Shown here: one piece after another, positions 1-7,887 of the stretch
Position numbering within the stretch: position 1 is the stretch's first letter
Layout of the letters: every line of letters begins with the position of its first letter
Origin: Alphaproteobacteria bacterium
GTDB lineage: Bacteria > Pseudomonadota > Alphaproteobacteria > UBA8366 > GCA-2717185
NCBI GenBank assembly: GCA_021774435.1
Contig: JAJFJB010000384.1
Location: forward strand, 1-32,508
Reading direction: 5' to 3'
DNA length: 32,508 bases
Notes under the pieces: generated by a model
The model's database searches: none
Told to the model about the DNA's origin: nothing
The model's input: only the letters and a program-made list of their open reading frames with translations
Made by a program: the position numbers and the translations under genes

Positions 1-405
1 AGTTTCATCGGTTCGCCCTCGATGAACTTCGCACCCTGTAATCTGGTCAAGACAGGCGGCGGGCTCGCTGTTCGCTTGACCGATGATATCTCGCTCCCCG
101 TGCCGGATGATCGATCGGCGCGCTACGGGCCCTATGCCGACAAGGAAATGCTCTTCGGCATTCGACCCGAGCATGTAACGGAGCGCCGGCAGCACGCCAA
201 TGGCGCGCAGCAGGACATTGCCGCCAACGTCAATGTCCTGGAACCAATGGGGATCGACACCATGGTATTCTTCTCCCTCGGTTCGACGGAGATCTGCGCC
301 CGCGCGGAACCAGCAGCCGTCAGCAATGTGGGCGAGTCGATGGGCTTCACCGTCAATATGGATAAAATGCACCTTATCGACCCATCGACGGACGCGGTCG
401 TCTAA
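1..405 (+). CDS. ABC transporter ATP-binding protein, MalK/UgpC type, C-terminal part (5' truncated by window)
   Basis: The reading frame is open from base 1 and ends at TAA 403-405, so only the last 134 codons are seen. The visible part begins SFIGSPSMNF, the sequence that follows the nucleotide-binding domain in MalK/UgpC-type ATPases (usually about 360 residues). A TOBE-like regulatory domain follows, with the family motif GIRPEH near visible residue 55. Walker A, Walker B and the ABC signature lie upstream of the window, so activity cannot be judged. Proteins of this family power import of sugars, polyols or glycerol-3-phosphate at the inner membrane; the substrate cannot be told from this end. 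An ATG at position 22 is internal and is not the start. The next gene lies 65 bp downstream on the same strand and may be co-transcribed. Confidence 0.85.
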   Translation, partial: SFIGSPSMNFAPCNLVKTGGGLAVRLTDDISLPVPDDRSARYGPYADKEMLFGIRPEHVTERRQHANGAQQDIAANVNVLEPMGIDTMVFFSLGSTEICARAEPAAVSNVGESMGFTVNMDKMHLIDPSTDAVV

Positions 406-470
406 ATCGCGAAACCGCCAGTTCGGGCGAAATCAAACGAATATACGCTGACGGCCTGGGAGGCGAGTCG

Positions 471-2132
471 TTGACGGTGAATGTGCCCTTGACGGGACTC
501 GAAGCGGCGGAAGGAATCGCGCAGTGCACGCGCGTGCTGGCGTCGCAGCCGGAGACTCCACATGCCGCACGCCTACTTGCCGCGCTGCTGCAACGCTACG
601 AAATCAACGCGGAGATCGATGTTTCGCCGCGCGGTCTGGAAGCCGCGTTCGCGTTTGCAAATGTCGACAGGCAGGCGCTGTGCAACGGTGCGCTCGCTTT
701 TCTGAAATGGCGCCCGCCTCTCGCCGACGCACTGGCGCGCGGCCGGGCCGACGGCTGGGACGCTGCGGCGGACCTGCTCGCCCGCAAGAGTGCGCGGCTG
801 TTGCGCAACAGGTTGTTCGCAGCCGCCCTGATCCATGGCGTCGTCGCCGATCGCGAAATCGAATTCCTGCTTACCGCGCTGCGGCGGCGCCTGCTGCTGT
901 CGCCGACGGTGTTTATGGCGCGGCCGGCCTATGAATTCGCATGCGTTCTAATCCGACAATGCCTGAACAACGAGTACGTTTTCTTCGCCGACGAGGAGGA
1001 ACGGGCTCGCCTTGACGACCTGCATGTTGATATCGACGCGATGTTCGAAGGCGACGCGGCAGCGGGCGGCGCGTTCTTGCGGTTGTCTCTTTACCGTCCG
1101 TTTCATGAAACGATCGGAAACGAGGCGCGCGCCACCGACAAGGTGTCGCCCCAGGCTCTGCGCGCCGTGTTGCGCGACGAACAGGACAACCGACGGATCG
1201 AGGCTGAGCACGCGGACAGCTTATCCCGGTTGACAGTGCTCACCGACGAAACTTCTCACCGGGTCGCCGCACACTACACGGACGCGCCATATCCGCGCTG
1301 GCTGAGCCTGCAGGCACCACTACCGGGAAGCGCCAAGGATCGTATGCGCAGCCATTTCTCCACCGATGCGCTCGCCGTTGTCGACGGCCCGTGCGACGTT
1401 CTGATTGCCGGTGCGGGAACCGGTCGTCAGGCGGTAAATTCGGCCATCGGTTACGGCACCGAGGCGCGAGTCCTGGGGATCGACCTGAGTGCGCCGAGCC
1501 TCGCCTACGGCGCGCGCATGGCCGAAGCGCTGGGAGTGGCGAACCTGCGCTTCGCGATCGGCGATGTCCTACACCTCGACGAGACCAGCGGTTGCTTCGA
1601 TGTGATCGAATGCGTCGGCGTCCTGCATCACATGGCTGATCCCTTTGAAGGATGGCGCGCGCTGATCAACCGGCTCCGTCCCGGCGGGCTGATGCTAATC
1701 GGGTTATACAGCGCTGTTTCGCGCCGAGTCATCCAGGTGCTATCCGAAGACCCGGATTGGCCGGGCCCAGACGCCGACGACGACGAGCTGCGCACCTACC
1801 GCAGAACGCTGATGGGCCGCGCATCCGACGATGACGGTTTCGCGCTGACGAAATCACCCGATTTCTTCACCAAAAGCGGCTTCCGCGATCTCGCCTTGCA
1901 TGTCAGCGAACAGCACAGCGCGATCCCGAAGATTGGCGACTTCATGGCCGCCCAAGGGCTCGAGTTTCACGGGTTCAGCCTGCCGGAGGCAACGTTGCGG
2001 GCCTATGCGGCCGCCTTTCCCGATGACGAACCGCCCGGTGCGCTCGACAACTGGTGGACTTTCGAACAAGCCAACCCGCGGACCTTCTATGGCATGTACC
2101 TGTTCTGGTGCCGCCGGGTTGACCGCACCTGA
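471..2132 (+). CDS. class I SAM-dependent methyltransferase with an uncharacterised N-terminal domain
   Basis: A 553-residue soluble protein. Residues about 305-410 form a Rossmann-type methyltransferase: motif I DVLIAGAGTGRQ at 309-320, an acidic residue ending strand 2 (GIDLS, 336-340), GDVLHLD at 364-370, FDVIECVGVLHHM at 376-388, and RPGG at 403-406. A YTDAPYPRW motif lies just before the domain, at 269-277, as in TPR-linked methyltransferases of alphaproteobacteria. Residues 1-265 are alpha-helical in appearance and rich in Ala, Leu and Arg, with no motif I recognise. The start is TTG 471, chosen because GGAGG at 459-463 sits 7 nt upstream; GTG 477 and GTG 483 are alternatives. The acceptor substrate is unknown. 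The gene ends 4 bp before a tRNA-like scar, so its 3' neighbourhood has been rearranged, but its C-terminus reads naturally. Confidence 0.8.
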   Translation: MTVNVPLTGLEAAEGIAQCTRVLASQPETPHAARLLAALLQRYEINAEIDVSPRGLEAAFAFANVDRQALCNGALAFLKWRPPLADALARGRADGWDAAADLLARKSARLLRNRLFAAALIHGVVADREIEFLLTALRRRLLLSPTVFMARPAYEFACVLIRQCLNNEYVFFADEEERARLDDLHVDIDAMFEGDAAAGGAFLRLSLYRPFHETIGNEARATDKVSPQALRAVLRDEQDNRRIEAEHADSLSRLTVLTDETSHRVAAHYTDAPYPRWLSLQAPLPGSAKDRMRSHFSTDALAVVDGPCDVLIAGAGTGRQAVNSAIGYGTEARVLGIDLSAPSLAYGARMAEALGVANLRFAIGDVLHLDETSGCFDVIECVGVLHHMADPFEGWRALINRLRPGGLMLIGLYSAVSRRVIQVLSEDPDWPGPDADDDELRTYRRTLMGRASDDDGFALTKSPDFFTKSGFRDLALHVSEQHSAIPKIGDFMAAQGLEFHGFSLPEATLRAYAAAFPDDEPPGALDNWWTFEQANPRTFYGMYLFWCRRVDRT

Positions 2133-2136
2133 AATC

Positions 2137-2160
2137 TGGTGGAGAGGGTGGGACTCGAAC
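2137..2160 (-). other. tRNA 3'-end-like fragment (T-loop, acceptor strand and CCA); possible attachment-site remnant
   Basis: Read on the minus strand, these 24 bases have the order GTTCGAGTC (T-loop), CCAC, CCTCTCC, A, CCA, exactly the 3' end of a bacterial tRNA gene with encoded CCA. The 5' half of the T-stem does not pair (TGGCG against CCCAC), and no D-arm, anticodon arm or 5' acceptor strand can be found beyond it, so it is not a functional tRNA. Tyrosine-type integrases commonly recombine at this part of tRNA genes and leave such fragments at island ends. It abuts an IS3 remnant. A chance match is possible, and the parent tRNA cannot be named. Confidence 0.45.
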
Positions 2161-2284
2161 GCCACGTGTAAAACGTCACATCGGAGATCCCATATATACG
2201 GCATAGTTCGGGCGCCGACATCCCGGCCTGATAGGCCTTCCATATCCCGATGAACTACTCTTCTGAAAATCGCCGACGCTTCAT
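2159..2284 (-). pseudogene. IS3-family transposase OrfA remnant (internal stop, 3' truncated)
   Basis: Starting at an ATG read from 2284 on the minus strand, the translation is MKRRRFSEE, then a TAG stop (2257-2255), then FIGIWKAYQAGMSAPELC followed by RIYGISDVTFYTWR. This matches the N-terminal helix-turn-helix of IS3-family OrfA proteins, usually MKR-RFTEEQIIGIL...GMS...LCR..GIS..TFY.W. The stop replaces the conserved Gln codon (CAG to TAG). Homology ends at about 2159, where the tRNA-like fragment begins. The usual GAAGGAGACGGACG leader just before the ATG is kept. OrfB and the right end of the element are absent. It is a dead fragment. Positions 2285-2442, between it and the BCCT gene, hold only the presumed element leader and unassigned sequence. 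Confidence 0.75.
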
Positions 2285-2442
2285 CGTCCGTCTCCTTCGC
2301 TGGAAACGGACCCTAACCTCATTCCGGGAACTTTGCTGCGTCTAGCAACATGTCTTCAATGGGTAACCCGTGCAAATCCTCTATGCGCCTGCTCTAACGA
2401 CGGCGCACGGATTCTCACACGCGATTACCGCATTGCACCGTG

Positions 2443-4059
2443 TCAGCCCTCTTTCATAGCTTGCCGCAGCCCCATATAGAGGCTCACGCACATGGCCAGC
2501 AGTACGATAGTAAACGGGAAGCCCGTTGATACCGCCATGGCTTGCAGTGCGGTCAACGCACCAGCACCGCCAACCAGCAACAATGTCGCGGCAACGATAC
2601 CTTCGAAGGTGCACCAGAACACCCGTTGCGACACCGGGGCGTCGGTCTTGCCGCCAGCCGTAATTGTATCAATTACCAGCGAACCGGAATCGGACGATGT
2701 GACGAAGAATACCAGCACCAGAACGATACCGAGGATCGACGTGACCGTCGCGAGTGGGAGCGGTTTCAACATTTCGAACAGCTTCAGTTCGAGAGCAGCC
2801 CCCTTCACTGGCGCGGCAGCGTCAGCGACGACCTGCGCGATTGCCGTGCCGCCGAACGCACCCATCCATAAGATGGAGACCAACGTCGGGATGATCATCA
2901 CGCAGAACACGAACTCACGGACAGAGCGGCCCCTTGAGACACGTGCGATGAACATGCCCACGAACGGCGACCAAGATATCCACCACGCCCAATAGAACGA
3001 TGTCCAGCCTTGCGAGAAATTCGCGTCTTCGCGGCCAACTGGCATCGACAGGGGTACGATTTCCTTCACATAAGCAATACCGCCCGAGAATATTGCCGTG
3101 AAAATTTCCGCCGTCGGGCCAACAATAATCACGAACAGCAACAACAAAGCCGCCAACACGATATTAACTTCGGAGAGAACCTTCACGCCGCCGTCGAGGC
3201 CGCGCAACACCGAAATCAGTGCCAGCGCGGTGATAACGGCGATCAGCAGCACCTTGGCGCCGTTACCGGTGCCCCAGCCAAATAGATAGTTCAATCCAGC
3301 AAGTGCCTGTTCGGTGCCGAAGCCAAGCGATGTGGCAAGGCCGAACAGGGTAGCAAAGACGGCGAGCGTATCGATGATATGGCCCCACCAGCCCCAGACC
3401 CTTTCGCCCAGGATCGGATAGAACGCAGAACGCAATGTCAGCGGCAAACCCCGATTATACGTAAAAAACGCGAGTGCCAGCGCGAGGACGGCATAGATCG
3501 CCCAAGGATGCAGCGCCCAGTGAAAAATCGTCGCCGCCATGGCAAGATCGCGGGCAGCCTCGACACTTCCCTTTGCCGCCCCAAGCGGCGCCCAGTCGGT
3601 GCGCGCGCCGTTCTCCATCGCGGTTCCGCCCATTGAAGAGCCAAAATGCGACATCGGCTCCGCAACACCGAAGAACATCAGGCCGATGCCCATGCCGGCT
3701 GCAAACAGCATCGCGAACCAGCCTAGATAGCTGTAATCCGGCTTCGCATCCGGGCCGCCGAGCCGGACCTTGCCCATCGGCGATACCATTAGAAAAATGC
3801 AGAATAGAACGAAAAGATTTGCCGCACCCAGGAAGAACCAGTCGAATGTCGAGGTTAGGAATGGCCGAAACCAACCAAAGAACTTAGTCGCGTCCTCCTG
3901 AAACATCAGCGTCACAAGAACGAACGCGATGATCGAAAGGCCGGAAATTAAGAAGACCGGATTGTGAATATCGAGCCCGAACGGCGTAATATTGTCTCGA
4001 CCGGTGTTGTAATCGGTTTCTATCGGATGCGGCACATCCTCATGCGTTCCCTCTGCCAT
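2443..4059 (-). CDS. BCCT-family transporter (betaine/carnitine/choline type)
   Basis: A 538-residue integral membrane protein with about 12 hydrophobic segments, the usual size for BCCT carriers. It has the family motif GMGIGLMFFGVAEP at residues 122-135, the unwound sodium/substrate helix region seen in BetP-like proteins, and the aromatic signature SFYWAWWISWSPFVG at 354-368, whose tryptophans form the quaternary-ammonium cage. The glycine-rich GMGIG form resembles sodium-coupled members. It would import a methylated ammonium compound across the inner membrane. The first about 30 residues are a hydrophilic cytoplasmic tail; there is no long C-terminal osmosensory tail like that of BetP, which argues for nutrient uptake over osmotic control. 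GGGAGGG lies about 8 nt upstream of the ATG. The LysR gene on the same strand lies 208 bp upstream. Confidence 0.92.
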   Translation of the reverse strand: MAEGTHEDVPHPIETDYNTGRDNITPFGLDIHNPVFLISGLSIIAFVLVTLMFQEDATKFFGWFRPFLTSTFDWFFLGAANLFVLFCIFLMVSPMGKVRLGGPDAKPDYSYLGWFAMLFAAGMGIGLMFFGVAEPMSHFGSSMGGTAMENGARTDWAPLGAAKGSVEAARDLAMAATIFHWALHPWAIYAVLALALAFFTYNRGLPLTLRSAFYPILGERVWGWWGHIIDTLAVFATLFGLATSLGFGTEQALAGLNYLFGWGTGNGAKVLLIAVITALALISVLRGLDGGVKVLSEVNIVLAALLLLFVIIVGPTAEIFTAIFSGGIAYVKEIVPLSMPVGREDANFSQGWTSFYWAWWISWSPFVGMFIARVSRGRSVREFVFCVMIIPTLVSILWMGAFGGTAIAQVVADAAAPVKGAALELKLFEMLKPLPLATVTSILGIVLVLVFFVTSSDSGSLVIDTITAGGKTDAPVSQRVFWCTFEGIVAATLLLVGGAGALTALQAMAVSTGFPFTIVLLAMCVSLYMGLRQAMKEG

Positions 4060-4267
4060 CGCCCATTCCCTCCCGCTTGCAGCAGTTACCGCGCCAATTG
4101 ATTTGGCATCGTTTGTTTGCGAGCGAATCGCGTGGTCAGAGCGAACTTGTGATTCGCCTCACCGGATCAACATAGACGTTGTGATGCGGCACTCAATGGC
4201 TAATTTGCGCCACTCGTTGTTTTGCTTGCGACATGCGTTCCCGAATCACCCGCAACAACCGCCGTGA

Positions 4268-5161
4268 TCAACGAGCCGCCTCACCGACCAACCAGTCGGC
4301 AAATTGGGCGGCGTCGGGTGCAAGGGGGCGTCCAATTGGCGATGTCATGAAAAACGCGCCCGGCGAGTCGATCTCAATGTCGAGCGGCTTGACCAACTGC
4401 CCACTGGCTACCAAATCGCCCACAAAACTGTGCCAACCGAGCGCATAGCCTTGACCATTGAGAGCCATTTGCACGCCGATCAGATAATTCAAATAACGGT
4501 TACGAATCCCCGCTGCACGATGACCGACATAACGGAACCAGATTGTCCAATCGAGCCAGTGGTCACCCGGAATGCCGTGCGACTCGATCAACGGTTGATC
4601 CGCCAAATCAGTAACGCTTGACGGTGTTCCCGAAACGGCGAGAAAGGAAGGGCTGCACACGGGATAAATGCGATCACTAAAAAGGTAGCGGCACTCCTGA
4701 CCGGCCCATTGACCCGTGCCATAGCGCACTGCGAGATCAGCTTGATCGTCCACAAAATTAATGGGTTCATCCCTGACAACCTGGTTGAGCGTTACGTCCG
4801 GCCTGGCTTTGGAGAAACGCGCCAGACGGGGCATCAACCAATAGAAAGCGAATCCTACCGTGGTACCGATAGTAACTTGATGATCGCTTTCAATGGTTCT
4901 TAACGAAGCCAAGGCGGCCGCCATCCCCGCGAAGCCTTGATTGACAGGGTCGAATAGCCGTTCTCCCGCAATCGACAATTCAACGCCTCGATGCAGCCGG
5001 CGGAACAGAGGCTGACCGATATAGGTCTCAAGATTGCGGATTTGGCGACTTACGGCCGCAGGAGAAACATTCAACTCTTCCGCCGCGCTCTTGAAACTCA
5101 GCAACCGCGCGCAGGCCTCAAAGGCCATCAATGCCGTTGGGGACGGAAGGTCACGTCTCAT
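4268..5161 (-). CDS. LysR-family transcriptional regulator, GcvA-like
   Basis: A 297-residue protein of normal LysR length. The N-terminal winged helix-turn-helix (residues about 6-65) contains PSPTALMAFEACARLLSFK, then SAAEELNVSPAAVSRQIRNL as the recognition region, then the G-PLF-R wing. The rest is a periplasmic-binding-protein-like effector domain with the GcvA-group features FVDDQADLAVRYG (about 136-148) and a TDLADQPLIESHG segment. GcvA-like regulators often control glycine, betaine or choline-sulfate genes. It is transcribed away from the Rieske oxygenase gene, with 136 bp between the start codons, the classic LysR arrangement, so that gene is its most likely target; the BCCT gene downstream on its own strand may be another. 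No strong Shine-Dalgarno is seen before the ATG. Confidence 0.9.
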   Translation of the reverse strand: MRRDLPSPTALMAFEACARLLSFKSAAEELNVSPAAVSRQIRNLETYIGQPLFRRLHRGVELSIAGERLFDPVNQGFAGMAAALASLRTIESDHQVTIGTTVGFAFYWLMPRLARFSKARPDVTLNQVVRDEPINFVDDQADLAVRYGTGQWAGQECRYLFSDRIYPVCSPSFLAVSGTPSSVTDLADQPLIESHGIPGDHWLDWTIWFRYVGHRAAGIRNRYLNYLIGVQMALNGQGYALGWHSFVGDLVASGQLVKPLDIEIDSPGAFFMTSPIGRPLAPDAAQFADWLVGEAAR

Positions 5162-5184
5162 TTGTTCAGTTCACTTCAAGTTAT

Positions 5185-5220
5185 GTCAGTTGTGAAATTT
5201 TGTCCGATTGAACAGCTGAC
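5185..5220. promoter_or_regulatory. imperfect inverted repeat in LysR/Rieske divergent promoter region
   Basis: GTCAGTTG (5185-5192) and CAGCTGAC (5213-5220) form arms matching at 7 of 8 positions, separated by 20 bp of AT-rich sequence. The repeat lies between two divergent genes, the first of which encodes a LysR regulator, so it is a candidate operator. Promoter hexamers facing each way could not be fixed by eye. Confidence 0.35.
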
Positions 5221-5297
5221 TTTTTGCGTTTAGGAAAGAGATATTAGGTAATTTATATCAGGTTTTCTGAGATTTACCGAGGGTGAGCGCGCTAATC

Positions 5298-6503
5298 ATG
5301 CGAAAAGGACGTAATCCTAACGGTGAATATAAAATTCACAGAACCGCATTGAATGCGGTTGCCGGGCCAATCGAAGAGGCGCGCGGACTGCCAAATTATT
5401 TTTACGTAGACCCGCGCGCATTTGCATGTGAGTGCAAACAGGTTTTTGCCCAAGGCTGGACCTGTGCCGGCTTCGCAAAAGACGCACCGCACCGAGGTAG
5501 CCTCTTTCCGTTCGAATTCGCCGGGATGCCGCTCCTGATGGTCCGTGGCGACGATAACCACATAAACGTATTCCACAATGTGTGCCGGCATCGCGGGCGT
5601 ATACTCGTAGACACACCAAGCACGGTAAAGAAAGCGATCGCCTGTCCCTATCACCGCTGGACATACAGCCTCACGGGAAAATTGACGGGGACTCCGCATA
5701 TCGGCGGGCCCGGGCAACATAGCTGCGCTGATTTCGAAAAAAACAATGTGAAGCTAAGCAAAGTCCGGAGCGCCGAGTGGTTTGGCCTGATCTTTATTGA
5801 TCTATCGAATTCAGCGGAAGACTTCGATCGCTATATCGCGCCTCTCGCAGAGCGCTGGCGCGCCTTCAATGGTGTGCCGCTGATTCATACGGGTGCGGAT
5901 TGTACAATCGAATTTGCTCTCGACTGCAACTGGAAACTCGCCGTCGAGAATTATTGCGAGGCCTATCACCTTCCTTGGGTACATCCTGGCTTGAACAGCT
6001 ATTCGCCGCTGGAACAACACCACAATATCGTATCGCAAGGCTATTCCGGCCAGCAAAGCACCTGTTACGCACCCGGTGTTTCGGATTCGGTCCTAAACTT
6101 TCCGGACGCACCAAACTTGCCCCCCTTTTGGGAATCCGGCGCGGAATATATTTCGCTTTTTCCGAACGTACTGCTGGGCCTCCACAGAGATCATTTTTTT
6201 GCTGTGCTGATTCAACCCAATGGTCCCGGCCAAACCATAGAACGGTTCGAAATTTTCTATTTCGATGAAGCCGTTCGAGAAGACGCCTATGCTGCTGCCA
6301 GGGAAAGCAATCGGGACTTATGGCAATCCGTCTTTGCCGAAGACCAGGATGCCGTGGAAGGCATGCAGCGCGGCCGTCATTCGCCGGGCTTTGAGGGCGG
6401 ATTGTTTTCACCTGCCATGGACCCGCCAACGCACGCGTTTCATGCCTGGACCGCGCGGGCGCTTTTGAACGGGCGCGCAGTGAATAACATCGCAGCAGAA
6501 TAG
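5298..6503 (+). CDS. Rieske non-heme iron oxygenase, alpha subunit (quaternary-ammonium demethylase type)
   Basis: A 401-residue protein. The Rieske [2Fe-2S] ligands are C96, H98, C116 and H119 (C-x-H, 17 residues, C-x2-H, with CPYHRW). The catalytic domain shows NWKLAVENYCEAYHLPWVHP at about 216-235, with the two iron-binding histidines, and a downstream DQDAVEGMQRG segment that should hold the carboxylate ligand. Length and wording fit the group containing glycine-betaine, carnitine and stachydrine demethylating oxygenases. These remove a methyl group as formaldehyde, using electrons from a separate reductase. No reductase gene is in the window. ATG 5298 is preferred because GGGTGA lies 10 nt upstream; GTG 5283 would add five residues. 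The flavoprotein gene follows 37 bp later on the same strand, so the two are probably one operon. Exact substrate unknown. Confidence 0.9.
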   Translation: MRKGRNPNGEYKIHRTALNAVAGPIEEARGLPNYFYVDPRAFACECKQVFAQGWTCAGFAKDAPHRGSLFPFEFAGMPLLMVRGDDNHINVFHNVCRHRGRILVDTPSTVKKAIACPYHRWTYSLTGKLTGTPHIGGPGQHSCADFEKNNVKLSKVRSAEWFGLIFIDLSNSAEDFDRYIAPLAERWRAFNGVPLIHTGADCTIEFALDCNWKLAVENYCEAYHLPWVHPGLNSYSPLEQHHNIVSQGYSGQQSTCYAPGVSDSVLNFPDAPNLPPFWESGAEYISLFPNVLLGLHRDHFFAVLIQPNGPGQTIERFEIFYFDEAVREDAYAAARESNRDLWQSVFAEDQDAVEGMQRGRHSPGFEGGLFSPAMDPPTHAFHAWTARALLNGRAVNNIAAE

Positions 6504-6540
6504 CCGCTCCCTAGTGAAGCAACCTGGACTGGATCAACCG

Positions 6541-7878
6541 ATGGCTTTTCCAACGCACAGCAAATTCATCATCATAGGCGCCGGCATTCATGGCCTTAGC
6601 ACAGCCTATCATCTGGCCCTTGAATTAAAGGCGAAAGGCAAAGGCTCGGGAGACGACATTCTCGTCATCGACAAAACGTCCATCGCCGCCGGTGCGTCCG
6701 GCATTGCCTGCGGCGTGGTGCGGAACAATTATTTTCAGCCGGCCATGCGCGAGCTGATGGCCCATTCTGTGTCCGTTTGGGAAAGTGATCCGCTAGCCTA
6801 CAGCTATCATCCTGTCGGCTATATGCAGATCAGCCATGAGGGCATGCGCGCGGACATCGCTGCAATCCACGAACAGCAAGCCGCCATCGGATACCCGTCC
6901 ACCTTCGTCGAAGGTACTGATGAGAGCACGGCGTATATGAAGACCTTCTTTCCCGACTGGCAGGCGCAGGGCATCACGTCGGTCCTGCATGAGAAGAAAG
7001 GCGGGTACGCCAATAATACAAAGGCAATGTATGGCCTCGCCGGAAAAGCCGAGGCTGAGGGTGTTCGAATATTGACGGGGATTGCTGTCAGAGGATTGCG
7101 GATCGAGGGCGGATCCGTTACGGCCGTCGAGACCGATAGAGGCGAGATCAAAACCGATTATATCGTGGCGGGCGTCGGCCCCTGGGTGCGGTCGATTTGG
7201 GAAATGTTGGCGTTGCCGGAAGCCATTTCCATCAAGGGATCTGATGACCAAGTGCATCACGACATTCCGATGTGGACCTATTGGTCCTTGCAGGAAGGAA
7301 CGCTCGGCGTCGATCCCGATTTCCAGAAAACTTCGGACGGACAGATGCCGCCCGTGATCCATGTCGATACCGATGCCCCCTTACTATCGGATGTCGATGG
7401 GTCGGTGGTGTCCGAAGAACCCTGGGGCATCTATTACAAGCCGGACTTTCATTTCGGCGGCGTCCAGGGCGGTGCAATGCCCTACGTCGTCGAGACGGCG
7501 CCAGAGGCCGTCGCCGTCGATCCCTATGGCGTCGACTCGCCCGATTTCGTCGTCGGCGACGATTTTGCGCATATGTGGTGTTCGGCTCTCGCCCACTGCC
7601 AGAAGCGGTTCGAAGGGCAAATCGTCAAATATAAGAAGGAGCCGTCGGGCGGCATCGGCTGCTTCACGCCGGACAGCTTTCCGGTCTTCGACGTGTTCCG
7701 CGAGAACTGCTACGTCATCGCGGACTCGAACCACGGCTTCAAGATGCTCGGCGTCGGCAAGCTCGCGGCCGAAGAAATCGTCAACGGTCCTTCCGCCTTA
7801 ATGGAGCCGTTCCGGTTTGCGCGTTATGCGGAAGGCAAACAACACCCGGTATCTAACAGCCCGTTCCCATGGAGCTAA
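6541..7878 (+). CDS. FAD-dependent oxidoreductase, DAO fold (sarcosine-oxidase-beta-like)
   Basis: A 445-residue flavoprotein. The N-terminal dinucleotide-binding motif is IIIGAGIHGLS (10-20), followed by a basic, flexible insert (KAKGKGSGDD) before the acidic end of strand 2 (ILVIDK). ASGIACGVVRNNYF resembles the substrate-proximal loop of DAO-family amine oxidases. Near the C-terminus, YVIADSNHGFKMLGVGKL is the second FAD contact with an active-site histidine. Members oxidise N-methyl amino acids or other secondary and tertiary amines. There is no His in a TWHAAG context, so flavin is probably not covalently bound by that route. GTG 6514 would add nine residues; ATG 6541 was chosen because the family start normally lies close to the GxGxxG motif and a GGA sits 8 nt upstream. 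Likely acts on the product of the upstream Rieske enzyme. It converges on the next gene with a 9-bp gap. Confidence 0.85.
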   Translation: MAFPTHSKFIIIGAGIHGLSTAYHLALELKAKGKGSGDDILVIDKTSIAAGASGIACGVVRNNYFQPAMRELMAHSVSVWESDPLAYSYHPVGYMQISHEGMRADIAAIHEQQAAIGYPSTFVEGTDESTAYMKTFFPDWQAQGITSVLHEKKGGYANNTKAMYGLAGKAEAEGVRILTGIAVRGLRIEGGSVTAVETDRGEIKTDYIVAGVGPWVRSIWEMLALPEAISIKGSDDQVHHDIPMWTYWSLQEGTLGVDPDFQKTSDGQMPPVIHVDTDAPLLSDVDGSVVSEEPWGIYYKPDFHFGGVQGGAMPYVVETAPEAVAVDPYGVDSPDFVVGDDFAHMWCSALAHCQKRFEGQIVKYKKEPSGGIGCFTPDSFPVFDVFRENCYVIADSNHGFKMLGVGKLAAEEIVNGPSALMEPFRFARYAEGKQHPVSNSPFPWS

Positions 7879-7887
7879 AACGGGCAA

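Noticed and set aside
1854-2243. 129-codon minus-strand frame overlapping the methyltransferase 3' end
   Set aside because: Part of it is the IS3 orfA relic read in the wrong frame and the rest is antisense to the methyltransferase.
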